Shown: in pieces, positions 1 through 8,971 of the stretch
How the letters are laid out: each line of letters begins with the position of its first letter
Numbering within the stretch: position 1 is the stretch's first letter
Origin: Pseudomonadota bacterium
GTDB lineage: Bacteria > Pseudomonadota > Gammaproteobacteria > Burkholderiales > Casimicrobiaceae
Direction of reading: 5' to 3'
Length of the DNA stretch: 32,664 nucleotides
NCBI GenBank assembly: GCA_009786085.1
Contig: WQTW01000010.1
Span: 1-32,664 of the forward strand
Translations under genes and position numbers: made by a program
Notes under the pieces: generated by a model
What the model was told of the DNA's origin: nothing
Databases searched by the model: none
What the model saw: only the letters and a program-made list of their open reading frames with translations

Positions 1-3000
1 CGCCCGCCGCTGTGGCGGTGACGGTGACGTTGCCTTCGGTGTTGCCCGCCGCGACGACGGTTTCGGCTTGTCCGCTGGCGTTGGTGACTGCGGTGTTGCC
101 GTTCGGGAAGGTGACGGTCGGCCCACCGGTCGGCGCAGCGAAGGTGACGACGATGTTTTCTATCGGGGCGCCCAGGGTGTCGGTGACGGTCGCTTGCAGG
201 GTGTTGGCGAAGGTCGCGTTCGGTTCGGCGCTTTGCGGGGTGCCGCCTGTCGCGGTGATGCCGGCGGCGAGCGCGGCTTTGTTTTCCAGTTGGAAGGTTG
301 CGTTACCGGCAACGCCCGGAGCGGTGGCGGTGACGTTGAACGCTCCGATGCTGTTGTTGGCGGCGACGCTCACTCTCGCTCTTCCGTCGCTTCCGGTAAC
401 GGCGGTGCTGCCGCCCGGGAAGGTGACGCTGGCGCCGGTGTTGGGCGCAGCGAAGGTGACGGTGATGCCGCTGATCGGGTTGGTCGCGGTATCGCGCACG
501 GTGGCTTCGAGTTGCACGGGGTAGTTCTGGGTCACGGTGGCGCTTTGCGGGGTGCCACCGGTCGCGGTGATGCCCGCGGCGATCTGGGCAAGCAGGGTGA
601 AGCGATCTTGCGCCAGCGGCATGTTGACGGCGTCGGGGCCGCTGCCGATGGTGGCGGCGAGGACGGCAAGGTAGGTCGCGCCAACGCGCCCCGTGGTCGC
701 CCAGGGGGTGTTGAACGGCACGCTGCCGCCCTGGGCGATGTTGGAGGTTTGGTCGAACCGGGTGACGATTTCGCCGAGGTCGGGATCGACAATGTAGATG
801 GTCAGCGGTAGATCGGTCACGCCGCTGTTGCCGAGGTTGGCTACGTTTGCGGTCAGGCTGACGGTTTCGCCGACGCGCAAGCTATTCGGATCGGCAACGA
901 TGGTGCCGGTGAGGCCGAAGCCGCTTTCGCGGGTGGAGCCGACAAGGTAGGTGGTTTCGTTGTGGTCGAGCACGCGCAGTTGGCTGTCGAGCAGGTCTTG
1001 TTCGACGGTGTAAACGCCTGAAGGTACGTTGTTCAGGGTTGAGGTGGCGGTGAAGTCGCGCAGGGCATTGGGCAGCAGCACGTCGATGCTGTGACCGTGG
1101 CTGAAGATTTGCGCGCCATCGCTGTCGAACACTTTGACCATCAGGGTCAGGTTGTCAAGGATCAGGTTCGCCGAACGACTTTGCGCTCTCGAGGCGATGA
1201 TCACCTGGTCGCTCGGGTTGTACAAAAGCCGATCCACGGAAAGCGCTGAGGTCGCAGACGCGCTCTGGTTGTGCGCCAGTACGTTGAAGGTGGTGCTGGC
1301 TTGCGCGAGGTCGAGGCCGTTGTCGTTGAGCACGGCTTTGACGGTGTATTGCGCCGGAAGGATGGCGCCAATGGCGAACGGCGCGGTCACGGGTATTTCC
1401 TCACCGGGCAGCAAGGTCACGCCCTGTTGGGCAACATTGCCGACCAGCACGTCGGCGGCGTCAAAGACTTGCACGTTCAAGGTGCCGCCGATGGTGCGCA
1501 AAGCGTCGGTGTTGTTGAGGGTGGTCGTCACTTGCGCAACGCTGTTGGCAGGGTAATCGGCGGCATCGGTAGCGACGGTGAGGCCGATCAGGTTGGTGAC
1601 GAGGATGTTCGGCACATCGAACGGCACGCGGACATCGCCTTCGGCAAAGCTGTTCTTGAAGCTCATGAAGCCGGAGTCGAGGGTCTTGCGAAGCTCACCG
1701 AGTTGGAGGTTTTGTTGAGAAGCGTCGAAGCAAATCTGTTCGCCGTCAACGGTGACGTTCTCCAAACTCCAGACGTATTCGGTGCGACCGTCAGCATGCG
1801 GAACAACGGCATTCGGCGTGCGGCTGGCGCCGGTCAAGTCCTGCCCGGGTTTGGCCATCAGATGCACGTCAACACCAATCGCGCCACAGGTGACGGGGGC
1901 TTGCCAGATTTCACGAGGGTCATTGAACATCAGGATGCGGCGACCAAAACGGTCGTAGGACAGATAGTCGATATCGTTCAAATACGGACTGATTTTGAGA
2001 GTATCGAGTACCCCCACCACCTGCCCTGTGCGCGGCACGACCTGCGCCAGTATGTGCTCTTCGGCGCCATTTTGGCCGATGCGATCCCATCGCCAGCACG
2101 TAATATAGAAGTTACCACCGCAGTCGCCGGTGATGGTTGGAAAGCCGTCGCCTTCAAAAGTTGGATCAATGACACCGTCGGCTTTCGAGAAGATCACCTC
2201 CGATGAGCCATCGGGCTTGATCATTGAAACGTAATCTCCCTCGTTCTGTACATATACGTTATCTTTGGCGTCGATCGCCAGACCGCGTGGATTTGGAAGC
2301 CCCACCGTCGCAACAACACGGATCTCGCCGGTGTCTTTATCGACTTTCAGCAGCTTGTTCGGCGAACCGACCAAAATGTTGTCGCGGCTGTCCACCTGAA
2401 CACCGTTGGCCGAAGTGACACCGAGATCGGCGACCACTGTCTTGTTGCCGTTGATATCGACTTTGATCAGTTCGAAGCGCCCCGTTGTTGCGTTCTTCGA
2501 CGGCATGTAGAAATTCTCGTTCGAGTCGGCAGCGAGGCCAAACGCCAAGCTAAGCCCCGTGACCACCGGCGTGATCGTGCCGTCCGGCGTCACCCGATTG
2601 AAGGTGGTCGGGCTGGTGTAATAGAGGTTGCCGGCGCGATCAGCCGCCATGCCGCTCGGCCAGCCGCTGTCCACCAGTTTACGCACCTGCCCCACTTCAA
2701 CGCGCGAGATCGACGTGAAATCCGCGCCGGACAGCTTCATACACATCGGCAGGGTTTGATCTCCGGGTGGCAACTGGTCTTTCAACGCCACCAACGTGCT
2801 GTTTGCCGCACCGCCGACATGAACGAAGTTAACCGCCATGCCTTCAACCCCGGCACGCGAGACTTCGATCCGGAAGTCGCCACCATAAGGTGGCAACCAG
2901 GAACCAAAATCGAAACCCTCATAGCGGTCTTCGGATGGCAACGCCGCCATCGGAAGACTGGCCTGATAAACGATGGTACCCGCAGCAGGCGGAGCGACTG

Positions 3001-6000
3001 CCTGCTCAATGGTAAACTGGTAAATTGTGTTGTTATTCGCGGTAAGGCCATACAGATTTCCGTCAAGCATCGGCACAATGCCATGAAGAGGGCTTCTGAC
3101 TGCCGCCGCCACTTTGAGATCGGTCACACTACCGTCCGTCTCGATTCGGTGTAACACACCGCCATCGGCTGCCGTATAAAGGCGGCCGGACGCATCCAAG
3201 CCCAGTTTGTTCAAGCCCGCAAGATTGCTTGCTATCGCGGTTAATGCGCCGTTGCTGTAACGGACGATGGAATTGTTGTTGCGGCTGATAACGGCGATAT
3301 CGCCGTTGGGTAGCGCGCGAACGCCCTGCGGGCTATTAAGGCCGGAGGCAAATGGCGTCCAGTTCGTTCCGTCGTAGCGGCGCAACTGGCTGTTGCTACT
3401 ATCCACGAAGATCCACTGACCACCGTCCAGCAACAGGCCGTTGAAGGCGTTGCTGCCGTTAATGTAGGTAGTCGTACCGTCCGACGCGATTTTGTAAAGA
3501 TAGTAATTATTGGTGGTCGCCCATAAGGTGCCGCTGCCGTCAAACGCCAGGTATTGTGGGTTACTGACTCTTGCCAGCGTCGCCGGTGCAATTCCGTCGA
3601 AGCGTATCACGGTGCCGCCGCCGTTGTTGGCGACATGTAGCCGACCTTGCGTATCAAACGTCAATCCCTGTGGTCGATCAAGTCCGGCGTAATCGGCGAT
3701 AATGTTCTTGTTGCTATCCACGGTCACAACCCGGCTGCTGATCGAGTCACCTGCCGTCAATGCGCCGTCGGCGCGAGCAGCGATAGCGATAAGATTGAAT
3801 CCGCTGAGGGGCGCCCAGGCCTGCATCGTGCTACCGTTCCATTGATAAATCGCAGTACCATAAGTGCTGAAGAGCGTTCCGTTCTGCACCGTCAGCCAAC
3901 CCAAGTAAAGGCCGTCACCTTGTTTGACCGGATAGCCGCCCGTCGCCAGCGTGTAAAGGCGCCAATTATTGTCCGCAAACCAAAAAACAGTGCCGTCCCA
4001 GATAATATCGCGAGGCATCACAAAACCGGACAGCGTGCTTTGCAGCGCACCACTGCTGTCGTAATGTTTTAGGTCTTGAGTGCCTGAATAAGCGACAAAA
4101 ACGCCGCCTGTTGAATCGCCAGCCAGATCGGCCGGCTGCGTTGTTGTCAGCGCCGCAGCCAGCGTCGCCGCGCCGGTATCACGATCCACAGCATAAACTT
4201 GATAACCACCGCTGTAGAGCGTTGCCAGCAATCTGCCATCGGTGCCAACGCCGAGGTTGTAAATGTTTCCGCTAACCGATAAGTTCAACGGCGACTCCGT
4301 GCCATCGCTTTCAATCCGCGCCAATGACCAATCGCTAAAGCGAACTGTAATGTACCCATTGAAGTCAGTGACCATTGTATAGGGGTATTTGCTAAGCGTC
4401 GCCAGTGTGCTGACCGTGCCGCCGTTGTCGAGCTTGACGATTTGTTTGCCGTTGTAATCGAGCACCAGAACATTGCCGGAAGCATCAACACCGACACCGT
4501 AGGGGTAAAACGCAACGCTCCCCAGCAGGGTTCTGCTGCCATCTTGAGCAATCCGGTAAACATCGCGCGAATTGGTGGCTACAATCAGGCCGCCGTTGAC
4601 CGGATCGGGAGCGATGCAGTTCGCCGTAAAGCCGCTGGTCAGTTTGCGCGGCACGCCGTTTTCGATCACGGTGATGAAATTGTTGTTGGCGACATACACT
4701 TCGCCATTGACGCCGATACGCACCTGCGACGGGTTGTACAGCATCGAATCGATGTCGCCCTGCGGGTTTCCGCTGTCGTCAAACCAACGGATGCGATGGG
4801 CGCTGCTTTCGGTCACATAGACATCGCCGCTATCGCCGATGGCTACGCCATAAGGACCTGAGAGGCCGGACGCGAACGTGCTCTTGACGCCGTTTGATAC
4901 ACGGGTCACCGTGCCGCTGCTGTAGTTAGCGATCAGGGCGTCGCCTGCCGCGTCGAGCGCAAGGCCGTACGGCGAAGACAGCCCGGTGGCGACAACCGTC
5001 ACTTCATCCTGCGGGTTTTTCATCCGCAGGGTGCCATCGGTATTGGCGATCCACAGGTTGCCCGCCGCGTCGTATTTCATTCCCTGCGGGCCTTTGGCGA
5101 TTCCTTTGGCAAAGACTTCCACCGTACCGTTCGGCAATACTTTGAGGATAGTATCGTCGCCCTGATTCGAAACAAACAGGTTGCCGCTGCCATCGAACTT
5201 GAGGTCCATCGGCTGGTTGAAGCCCGAAGCGTAAACGCTGGTATCCCCTTGCGGTGTGACCTTGACGATGGTTCCATCGCCGCTATTGGCAACGTAGAAG
5301 TTACCGGCGGCATCACGGGTGATTCCCTGCGGGCGGTTCAGCCCGCTGACAAAGGTTGTGATGCTGCCATCGGCGGCTACTTTGCTCAGCGTGTTGTCGC
5401 CCCAGTTGGTCACGACGTAATGACCGGCATCGTCCTTGACCAACGACACCGGATTCGACAGGCCGTTGCGCCACAGCACGGTTTCGGCACCGTTAACGTC
5501 GCGCCGGATGAGGCGGTTCTCGGCAATACCGGATACGGCGATCGTGCCTGTGATCAACAAACTACCATCGGCGGCGATGTCGATGCCGTTGGCCATGCTC
5601 AGTGTCGTCAGAGCATACTCGCTGACAACACCGGCCGAGGTAACTCCGTAAAGCCTGCCGTAATAGCCGACAATCCAGAATTTGCCTTCACCGTCACGCG
5701 CCAGATCATTTGCGTAAGCAGCTGCAGGAATTGTTGCAATGACGCTCATCGTACCGTCAACGGCAATTTTGATCAATTTTCCATCAATGTGATAATTAAT
5801 TGTATAGAGATTGCCCTCATCGTCGGTAATCAGACCACGGGAATTGTTCAACGGCGCACCGTTGACAAACGGGCTGACGCCCGTTCGCGGCGCGGTCGAG
5901 ATCTGCGTATCAGGATTGTCCAGCACGATACGCAGGTCGAGCGATCCGGGAGGTATCGGCTGATTGCCGACGTTGGTCAGATCGACAGTGATCTGAATCG

Positions 6001-8308
6001 GCAATTGGGTGTCGATTTGCGCCAACGGCGGATTGGGCGATACACCACCGCCCAGTATCGGCATCGCCTCGACGGTAAACGTGGTGTCGCGCTCGGCCAG
6101 CACGCGACCGTTCGCGTCGGCGACCAGCACATGCGCGGTGTAGTTTCCGGCGGATTGCCGGAACAGGATTTCTTCAAGCTCGACTTCCTGCAAGGTTCCG
6201 CTTGGGAAGATCAACGGCAGGTTCGGCGGGTTTTGTCCTGCCCCTCTGGCGTTGGCCTTCATTTCAAACACGAGGTTGTGCTGTTCGTCGAACACCTGGG
6301 CGCTGACCAGCAACGCCGCCGACGAGGGCGACGCATTGAGAATACCGACCATGATGATCACTTCGTCGTTCGGTTTGTACGACGTTTTTTCCTGGGTGAG
6401 CGATTCGATGGTGATGCCGGACGGAGCGGGTTGCGCCAGTTGAATATCCAGCGCAGCATTCCCGGGCTGGGTCAGATGAACTTGCAGGGTTTGCGACAAA
6501 TAGCCTGAGGCGCTGATCAGCAAGGTGAAGTCGATCCCACCAATGTTGCTGAGGGTGTAACGGCCATCGTTATCGGAAATGGCTTCGGCCATTTGCCCTT
6601 GTACGGCAATCAGCGCATCAGGAATCGGATCGCCGCTGGCGGCGTCGGTAACGGTACCGCTCAAGGTGCTGCTGACCGGCAAAGGCTGCAACTTGATATC
6701 GCCGACGTTGTTGACGCCGCCCACCAATGTACCGCCCAACACGGCGGTTTGATAACCATTGGCGGCCAACGTCAAGCGAATCGGCCCGACGGTCAGGTTG
6801 TCGAACTGGAACGTTCCGGCCGCCGCAGTGGTTTGCGGCGGTACTTGAGTGCCGCCGTCAAGGGTGACGGTGACACCGGACAACGGTTGATTGGTGGCGT
6901 TAACCGCTCTGCCGCGCAACGAAGTGGCCGGCGGCGTTTGGGCGTTGGTGTACATGGTCGGCGAGAATATGTAATTCTTGCCCGCTTCAAAGTTCACATT
7001 GGCGATTGCCGTCCGGTAATTGTTGAGGCTGGCGGTGACCGTTGCCGGGCCGACATCGATGCCGGTGATGAGGTAGGCGCCGCTGCTGTTGGTGATCGCC
7101 GAGAAAAAGCCGGTGGCGACAACCACGTTTGCAAGCGCGGTACCGCTGCTGTTTCTGACGACGCCGGAAAGGCTGGCAGTCAACGGCGCGGCAGTTAACC
7201 GTATCGTGCCGAGGTTGAGAATTTGTCCGGCGGTAACGGTGATCTCGCTCTCGATGCTTTGATAACCGAGCGCGACAACGCGCAGGGTGTAGTTTCCTTC
7301 GGGAATGCCAGACAGCGCAAACGTACCGTTGCTGGCGCTATCGGCGCTCGATTGGGAACGCTCTTTGAGGGAAACGTTGGCGCCGACGATCGCGCTGCCG
7401 GTATCGTAGTCAACGACTCTGCCCTGAACATCGCCCGTGGTCGGCGCGGTCGGGGATCGGGTTGCGCCCCACAACGCCCGCAACGCCAGCGCGGTCAGGT
7501 AGGGGTCGTTGTCCCAACTGCCGTTGGTGAGTTGCGCTGCGATGAGGGCATCGACGATGGGTTGAAGGACGGCGGTTTGCGCTGTTTGCGTTGACAGTGC
7601 CAGTAATGCGCAGGCGTTATCGAAGGTGTTTCCGAAGTGGAAGCTGGCGTTGCGTTTTGACAAAAGCCAGTTTTGGCTGGTTGTGGAAATCGTGCCTGTT
7701 TGAAAACGCGATGACCAGGCGCTTGCGGCCTGCCCCGCCAGCGCGGTGGTGTACACGGCGCCGGTATTGTCAATGCTCCAGCCGCCATCGGTCTGCCTGC
7801 TTTGCTGCAAGAAGCCCAGCGCTGTGCTGGCGGCGCTGCTGTCGTAAGACGCGCTTTGGCTCAGCGCCATCAGAAACCATGCGGTGTCCAGTGCGTTGCT
7901 GCCAAACCCTGCGGTCGCGCCGAAACCGTTGTCGCTGTTGCGCTGCGCCATTATCGCAGCGATGGCCGCTGCGTCACTGGTTTGCGTTTGTTGGCGCGCG
8001 ATGGCTTGCCTCGCCAGCGGTTCGACGAGGTTGGTATCGACGGCGTTGTCGATTTGCGTGGCAAGCGCGGAAAGTGTCGATGGGGAAAGGGCGATGCCGA
8101 GGGTTTGCAGGGTATTCAGAACTTCCGAGCGAACTTGCAGCGGCTGGGCAATCGAGGCGTTCTCGTTGGTAACGGTACCGTTGCTCTGGATTTGCGCTTG
8201 CAACCAGATGGCGCCTAGAGCGATTTCGGGAGGCTCAGTTTGCGTCCATCCGTTGAATGAAAGCAGCGCCAACACCGCGCTGATGAACAGTTTGCCGACT
8301 CGACACAT
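1..8308 (-). CDS. Giant secreted multidomain protein: toroid, NHL propellers and Ig domains (3' end outside window)
   Basis: One open frame runs from ATG at 8308 to the window edge (at least 2769 codons); I checked the frame at several points and saw no stop or frameshift. Start: AAGGGG lies 7 nt before the ATG, followed by a signal peptide (about residues 1-23, hydrophobic FISAVLALLSF). Residues ~27-285 are helical with three repeats of the squalene-cyclase/prenyltransferase toroid type (NGFGA..LDTAW near 130, DGGWS near 190, NGSWDNDPYLTALALRAL near 265). Then come four carboxypeptidase-regulatory-like beta domains (~292-620), a CARDB-like domain (~630-800), about 28 NHL-type repeats of 35-45 residues (~820-2130; e.g. 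PQGITRDAAGNFYVANSGDG) interrupted near 1770-1870, further CARDB-like domains (~2240-2550), and Big_1/invasin-like Ig domains from ~2575. The family parallels suggest a cell-surface or exported adhesin/structural protein. No catalytic residue is evident in the toroid and its function is unknown. Confidence 0.85.
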   Translation of the reverse strand, partial: MCRVGKLFISAVLALLSFNGWTQTEPPEIALGAIWLQAQIQSNGTVTNENASIAQPLQVRSEVLNTLQTLGIALSPSTLSALATQIDNAVDTNLVEPLARQAIARQQTQTSDAAAIAAIMAQRNSDNGFGATAGFGSNALDTAWFLMALSQSASYDSSAASTALGFLQQSRQTDGGWSIDNTGAVYTTALAGQAASAWSSRFQTGTISTTSQNWLLSKRNASFHFGNTFDNACALLALSTQTAQTAVLQPIVDALIAAQLTNGSWDNDPYLTALALRALWGATRSPTAPTTGDVQGRVVDYDTGSAIVGANVSLKERSQSSADSASNGTFALSGIPEGNYTLRVVALGYQSIESEITVTAGQILNLGTIRLTAAPLTASLSGVVRNSSGTALANVVVATGFFSAITNSSGAYLITGIDVGPATVTASLNNYRTAIANVNFEAGKNYIFSPTMYTNAQTPPATSLRGRAVNATNQPLSGVTVTLDGGTQVPPQTTAAAGTFQFDNLTVGPIRLTLAANGYQTAVLGGTLVGGVNNVGDIKLQPLPVSSTLSGTVTDAASGDPIPDALIAVQGQMAEAISDNDGRYTLSNIGGIDFTLLISASGYLSQTLQVHLTQPGNAALDIQLAQPAPSGITIESLTQEKTSYKPNDEVIIMVGILNASPSSAALLVSAQVFDEQHNLVFEMKANARGAGQNPPNLPLIFPSGTLQEVELEEILFRQSAGNYTAHVLVADANGRVLAERDTTFTVEAMPILGGGVSPNPPLAQIDTQLPIQITVDLTNVGNQPIPPGSLDLRIVLDNPDTQISTAPRTGVSPFVNGAPLNNSRGLITDDEGNLYTINYHIDGKLIKIAVDGTMSVIATIPAAAYANDLARDGEGKFWIVGYYGRLYGVTSAGVVSEYALTTLSMANGIDIAADGSLLITGTIAVSGIAENRLIRRDVNGAETVLWRNGLSNPVSLVKDDAGHYVVTNWGDNTLSKVAADGSITTFVSGLNRPQGITRDAAGNFYVANSGDGTIVKVTPQGDTSVYASGFNQPMDLKFDGSGNLFVSNQGDDTILKVLPNGTVEVFAKGIAKGPQGMKYDAAGNLWIANTDGTLRMKNPQDEVTVVATGLSSPYGLALDAAGDALIANYSSGTVTRVSNGVKSTFASGLSGPYGVAIGDSGDVYVTESSAHRIRWFDDSGNPQGDIDSMLYNPSQVRIGVNGEVYVANNNFITVIENGVPRKLTSGFTANCIAPDPVNGGLIVATNSRDVYRIAQDGSRTLLGSVAFYPYGVGVDASGNVLVLDYNGKQIVKLDNGGTVSTLATLSKYPYTMVTDFNGYITVRFSDWSLARIESDGTESPLNLSVSGNIYNLGVGTDGRLLATLYSGGYQVYAVDRDTGAATLAAALTTTQPADLAGDSTGGVFVAYSGTQDLKHYDSSGALQSTLSGFVMPRDIIWDGTVFWFADNNWRLYTLATGGYPVKQGDGLYLGWLTVQNGTLFSTYGTAIYQWNGSTMQAWAPLSGFNLIAIAARADGALTAGDSISSRVVTVDSNKNIIADYAGLDRPQGLTFDTQGRLHVANNGGGTVIRFDGIAPATLARVSNPQYLAFDGSGTLWATTNNYYLYKIASDGTTTYINGSNAFNGLLLDGGQWIFVDSSNSQLRRYDGTNWTPFASGLNSPQGVRALPNGDIAVISRNNNSIVRYSNGALTAIASNLAGLNKLGLDASGRLYTAADGGVLHRIETDGSVTDLKVAAAVRSPLHGIVPMLDGNLYGLTANNNTIYQFTIEQAVAPPAAGTIVYQASLPMAALPSEDRYEGFDFGSWLPPYGGDFRIEVSRAGVEGMAVNFVHVGGAANSTLVALKDQLPPGDQTLPMCMKLSGADFTSISRVEVGQVRKLVDSGWPSGMAADRAGNLYYTSPTTFNRVTPDGTITPVVTGLSLAFGLAADSNENFYMPSKNATTGRFELIKVDINGNKTVVADLGVTSANGVQVDSRDNILVGSPNKLLKVDKDTGEIRVVATVGLPNPRGLAIDAKDNVYVQNEGDYVSMIKPDGSSEVIFSKADGVIDPTFEGDGFPTITGDCGGNFYITCWRWDRIGQNGAEEHILAQVVPRTGQVVGVLDTLKISPYLNDIDYLSYDRFGRRILMFNDPREIWQAPVTCGAIGVDVHLMAKPGQDLTGASRTPNAVVPHADGRTEYVWSLENVTVDGEQICFDASQQNLQLGELRKTLDSGFMSFKNSFAEGDVRVPFDVPNILVTNLIGLTVATDAADYPANSVAQVTTTLNNTDALRTIGGTLNVQVFDAADVLVGNVAQQGVTLLPGEEIPVTAPFAIGAILPAQYTVKAVLNDNGLDLAQASTTFNVLAHNQSASATSALSVDRLLYNPSDQVIIASRAQSRSANLILDNLTLMVKVFDSDGAQIFSHGHSIDVLLPNALRDFTATSTLNNVPSGVYTVEQDLLDSQLRVLDHNETTYLVGSTRESGFGLTGTIVADPNSLRVGETVSLTANVANLGNSGVTDLPLTIYIVDPDLGEIVTRFDQTSNIAQGGSVPFNTPWATTGRVGATYLAVLAATIGSGPDAVNMPLAQDRFTLLAQIAAGITATGGTPQSATVTQNYPVQLEATVRDTATNPISGITVTFAAPNTGASVTFPGGSTAVTGSDGRARVSVAANNSIGAFNVTATAPGVAGNATFQLENKAALAAGITATGGTPQSAEPNATFANTLQATVTDTLGAPIENIVVTFAAPTGGPTVTFPNGNTAVTNASGQAETVVAAGNTEGNVTVTATAAG

Positions 8309-8322
8309 GTCAAACCCCTTGT

Positions 8323-8346
8323 AAAAACGGAACCGAATTTCCGTTT
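8323..8346 (-). terminator. Hairpin with U-run in the leader of the giant gene
   Basis: Read on the minus strand, an 8-bp perfect stem (AAACGGAA / TTCCGTTT, 6-nt loop) is followed by five T residues and ends about 15 nt before the start codon of the giant gene. It has the form of a small intrinsic terminator. No gene lies upstream on this strand, so it would be either an attenuator in the leader or a structure affecting ribosome access. The stem is AT-rich and could be chance. Confidence 0.35.
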
Positions 8347-8699
8347 GAGGGTTGGCACGTTCTTCCTCTTACTCCCCAATCCCCAAACGGTTACCTGAGA
8401 ACAGACGCAAAAACAGAGACGAAAACAGAGACGCAAAAACAGCTACATCCATCACGAATAAAGGCGCGGGTCATGTTTTCCGCGCAGTGATAAGGCATGG
8501 ATCATATGCCCGTTAGTAACGCCACGCAACAACTTTTTCATTGTGGGTATTTCTACGGCAAGACGCTTTCTGAGAAGCCATGAAAAATCATTGGGTTATG
8601 GGGGTTGTCGGGAAAAAGCGACCGGGTGGTTTATGAATGCTCATGGCGTTTTCGGTTCAAGCGCATACAATTCACCCTCCCGCGAGGGGAGATAAGAAA

Positions 8700-8773
8700 C
8701 AAACCCCCGCCCGCCTTCGGCGGGCACCCCCTTTTCAAAAGGGGGCTTTCTTTTTTCGCGGCTTTGCGTGAAA
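8700..8773 (-). repeat. Intergenic repeat module, hairpin type
   Basis: A copy, inverted relative to the others, of a module reading 'ttcacgcgaag..cgcgaag', then a CCCCCTTTT/AAAAGGGGG hairpin, then a GCCCGCC/GGCGGGC hairpin, then 'gggggtttg'. Further copies lie at 19529-19606, 30521-30600 and 30712-30792, and a cut copy at 32640-32664. All are outside genes. Confidence 0.85.
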
Positions 8774-8932
8774 TGGTTTTTATGGATTCTGCGACTCCGC
8801 TTCGCTCCGCGCAGAATGACGAATTCGAGGAGCGCGGGCGTCTCGCCCACAAGAAGCTCCCTCCCTTTCAAGGAGAAGACGTTTGTCGGACGGTTTTGAG
8901 GCACGTTTGCTGTAATGGCCGGACATCCTCTA

Positions 8933-8938
8933 TATAAT
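8933..8938 (+). promoter_or_regulatory. Putative -10 box of der promoter
   Basis: A perfect TATAAT lies 33 nt before the der ATG at 8972. The -35 region is poor: TTGCTG sits 20 nt upstream, and at 17 nt there is no match. If it is used, transcription would begin near 8945, which rules out the longer open frame starting at 8915 and supports 8972 as the start. Confidence 0.5.
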
Positions 8939-8971
8939 AAGGCGGATCATAAAAACCACCACTGCCCGCAC

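Larger units (their letters stand above)
8309..8971. other. Gene-free divergent region between the giant gene and der
   Basis: I find no convincing gene in these 660 bases. The stretch holds the leader hairpin of the giant gene, a short degenerate tandem repeat (8404-8443: gacgcaaaaacaga, gacgaaaacaga, gacgcaaaaacagc), a copy of the family-wide intergenic repeat (8700-8773) followed by a 'gaatctgcgactccg'-type module to about 8820, and the putative der promoter. Short open frames here overlap the repeats and have no ribosome-binding site or family signature. Confidence 0.7.

Noticed and set aside
5249..6508. 419-codon plus-strand frame opposite the giant gene
   Set aside because: The minus-strand frame in the same place encodes clear NHL and CARDB-like domains; the plus-strand product has no domain.
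8404..8443. Cyclic-di-GMP (GEMM) riboswitch suggested by 'gacgcaaa'
   Set aside because: The motif is part of a short tandem repeat, is on the strand opposite to the giant gene, and the rest of the riboswitch consensus is absent.
8915..8971. Longer Der start at 8915
   Set aside because: It would begin upstream of the predicted transcription start near 8945 and adds residues not seen in Der.
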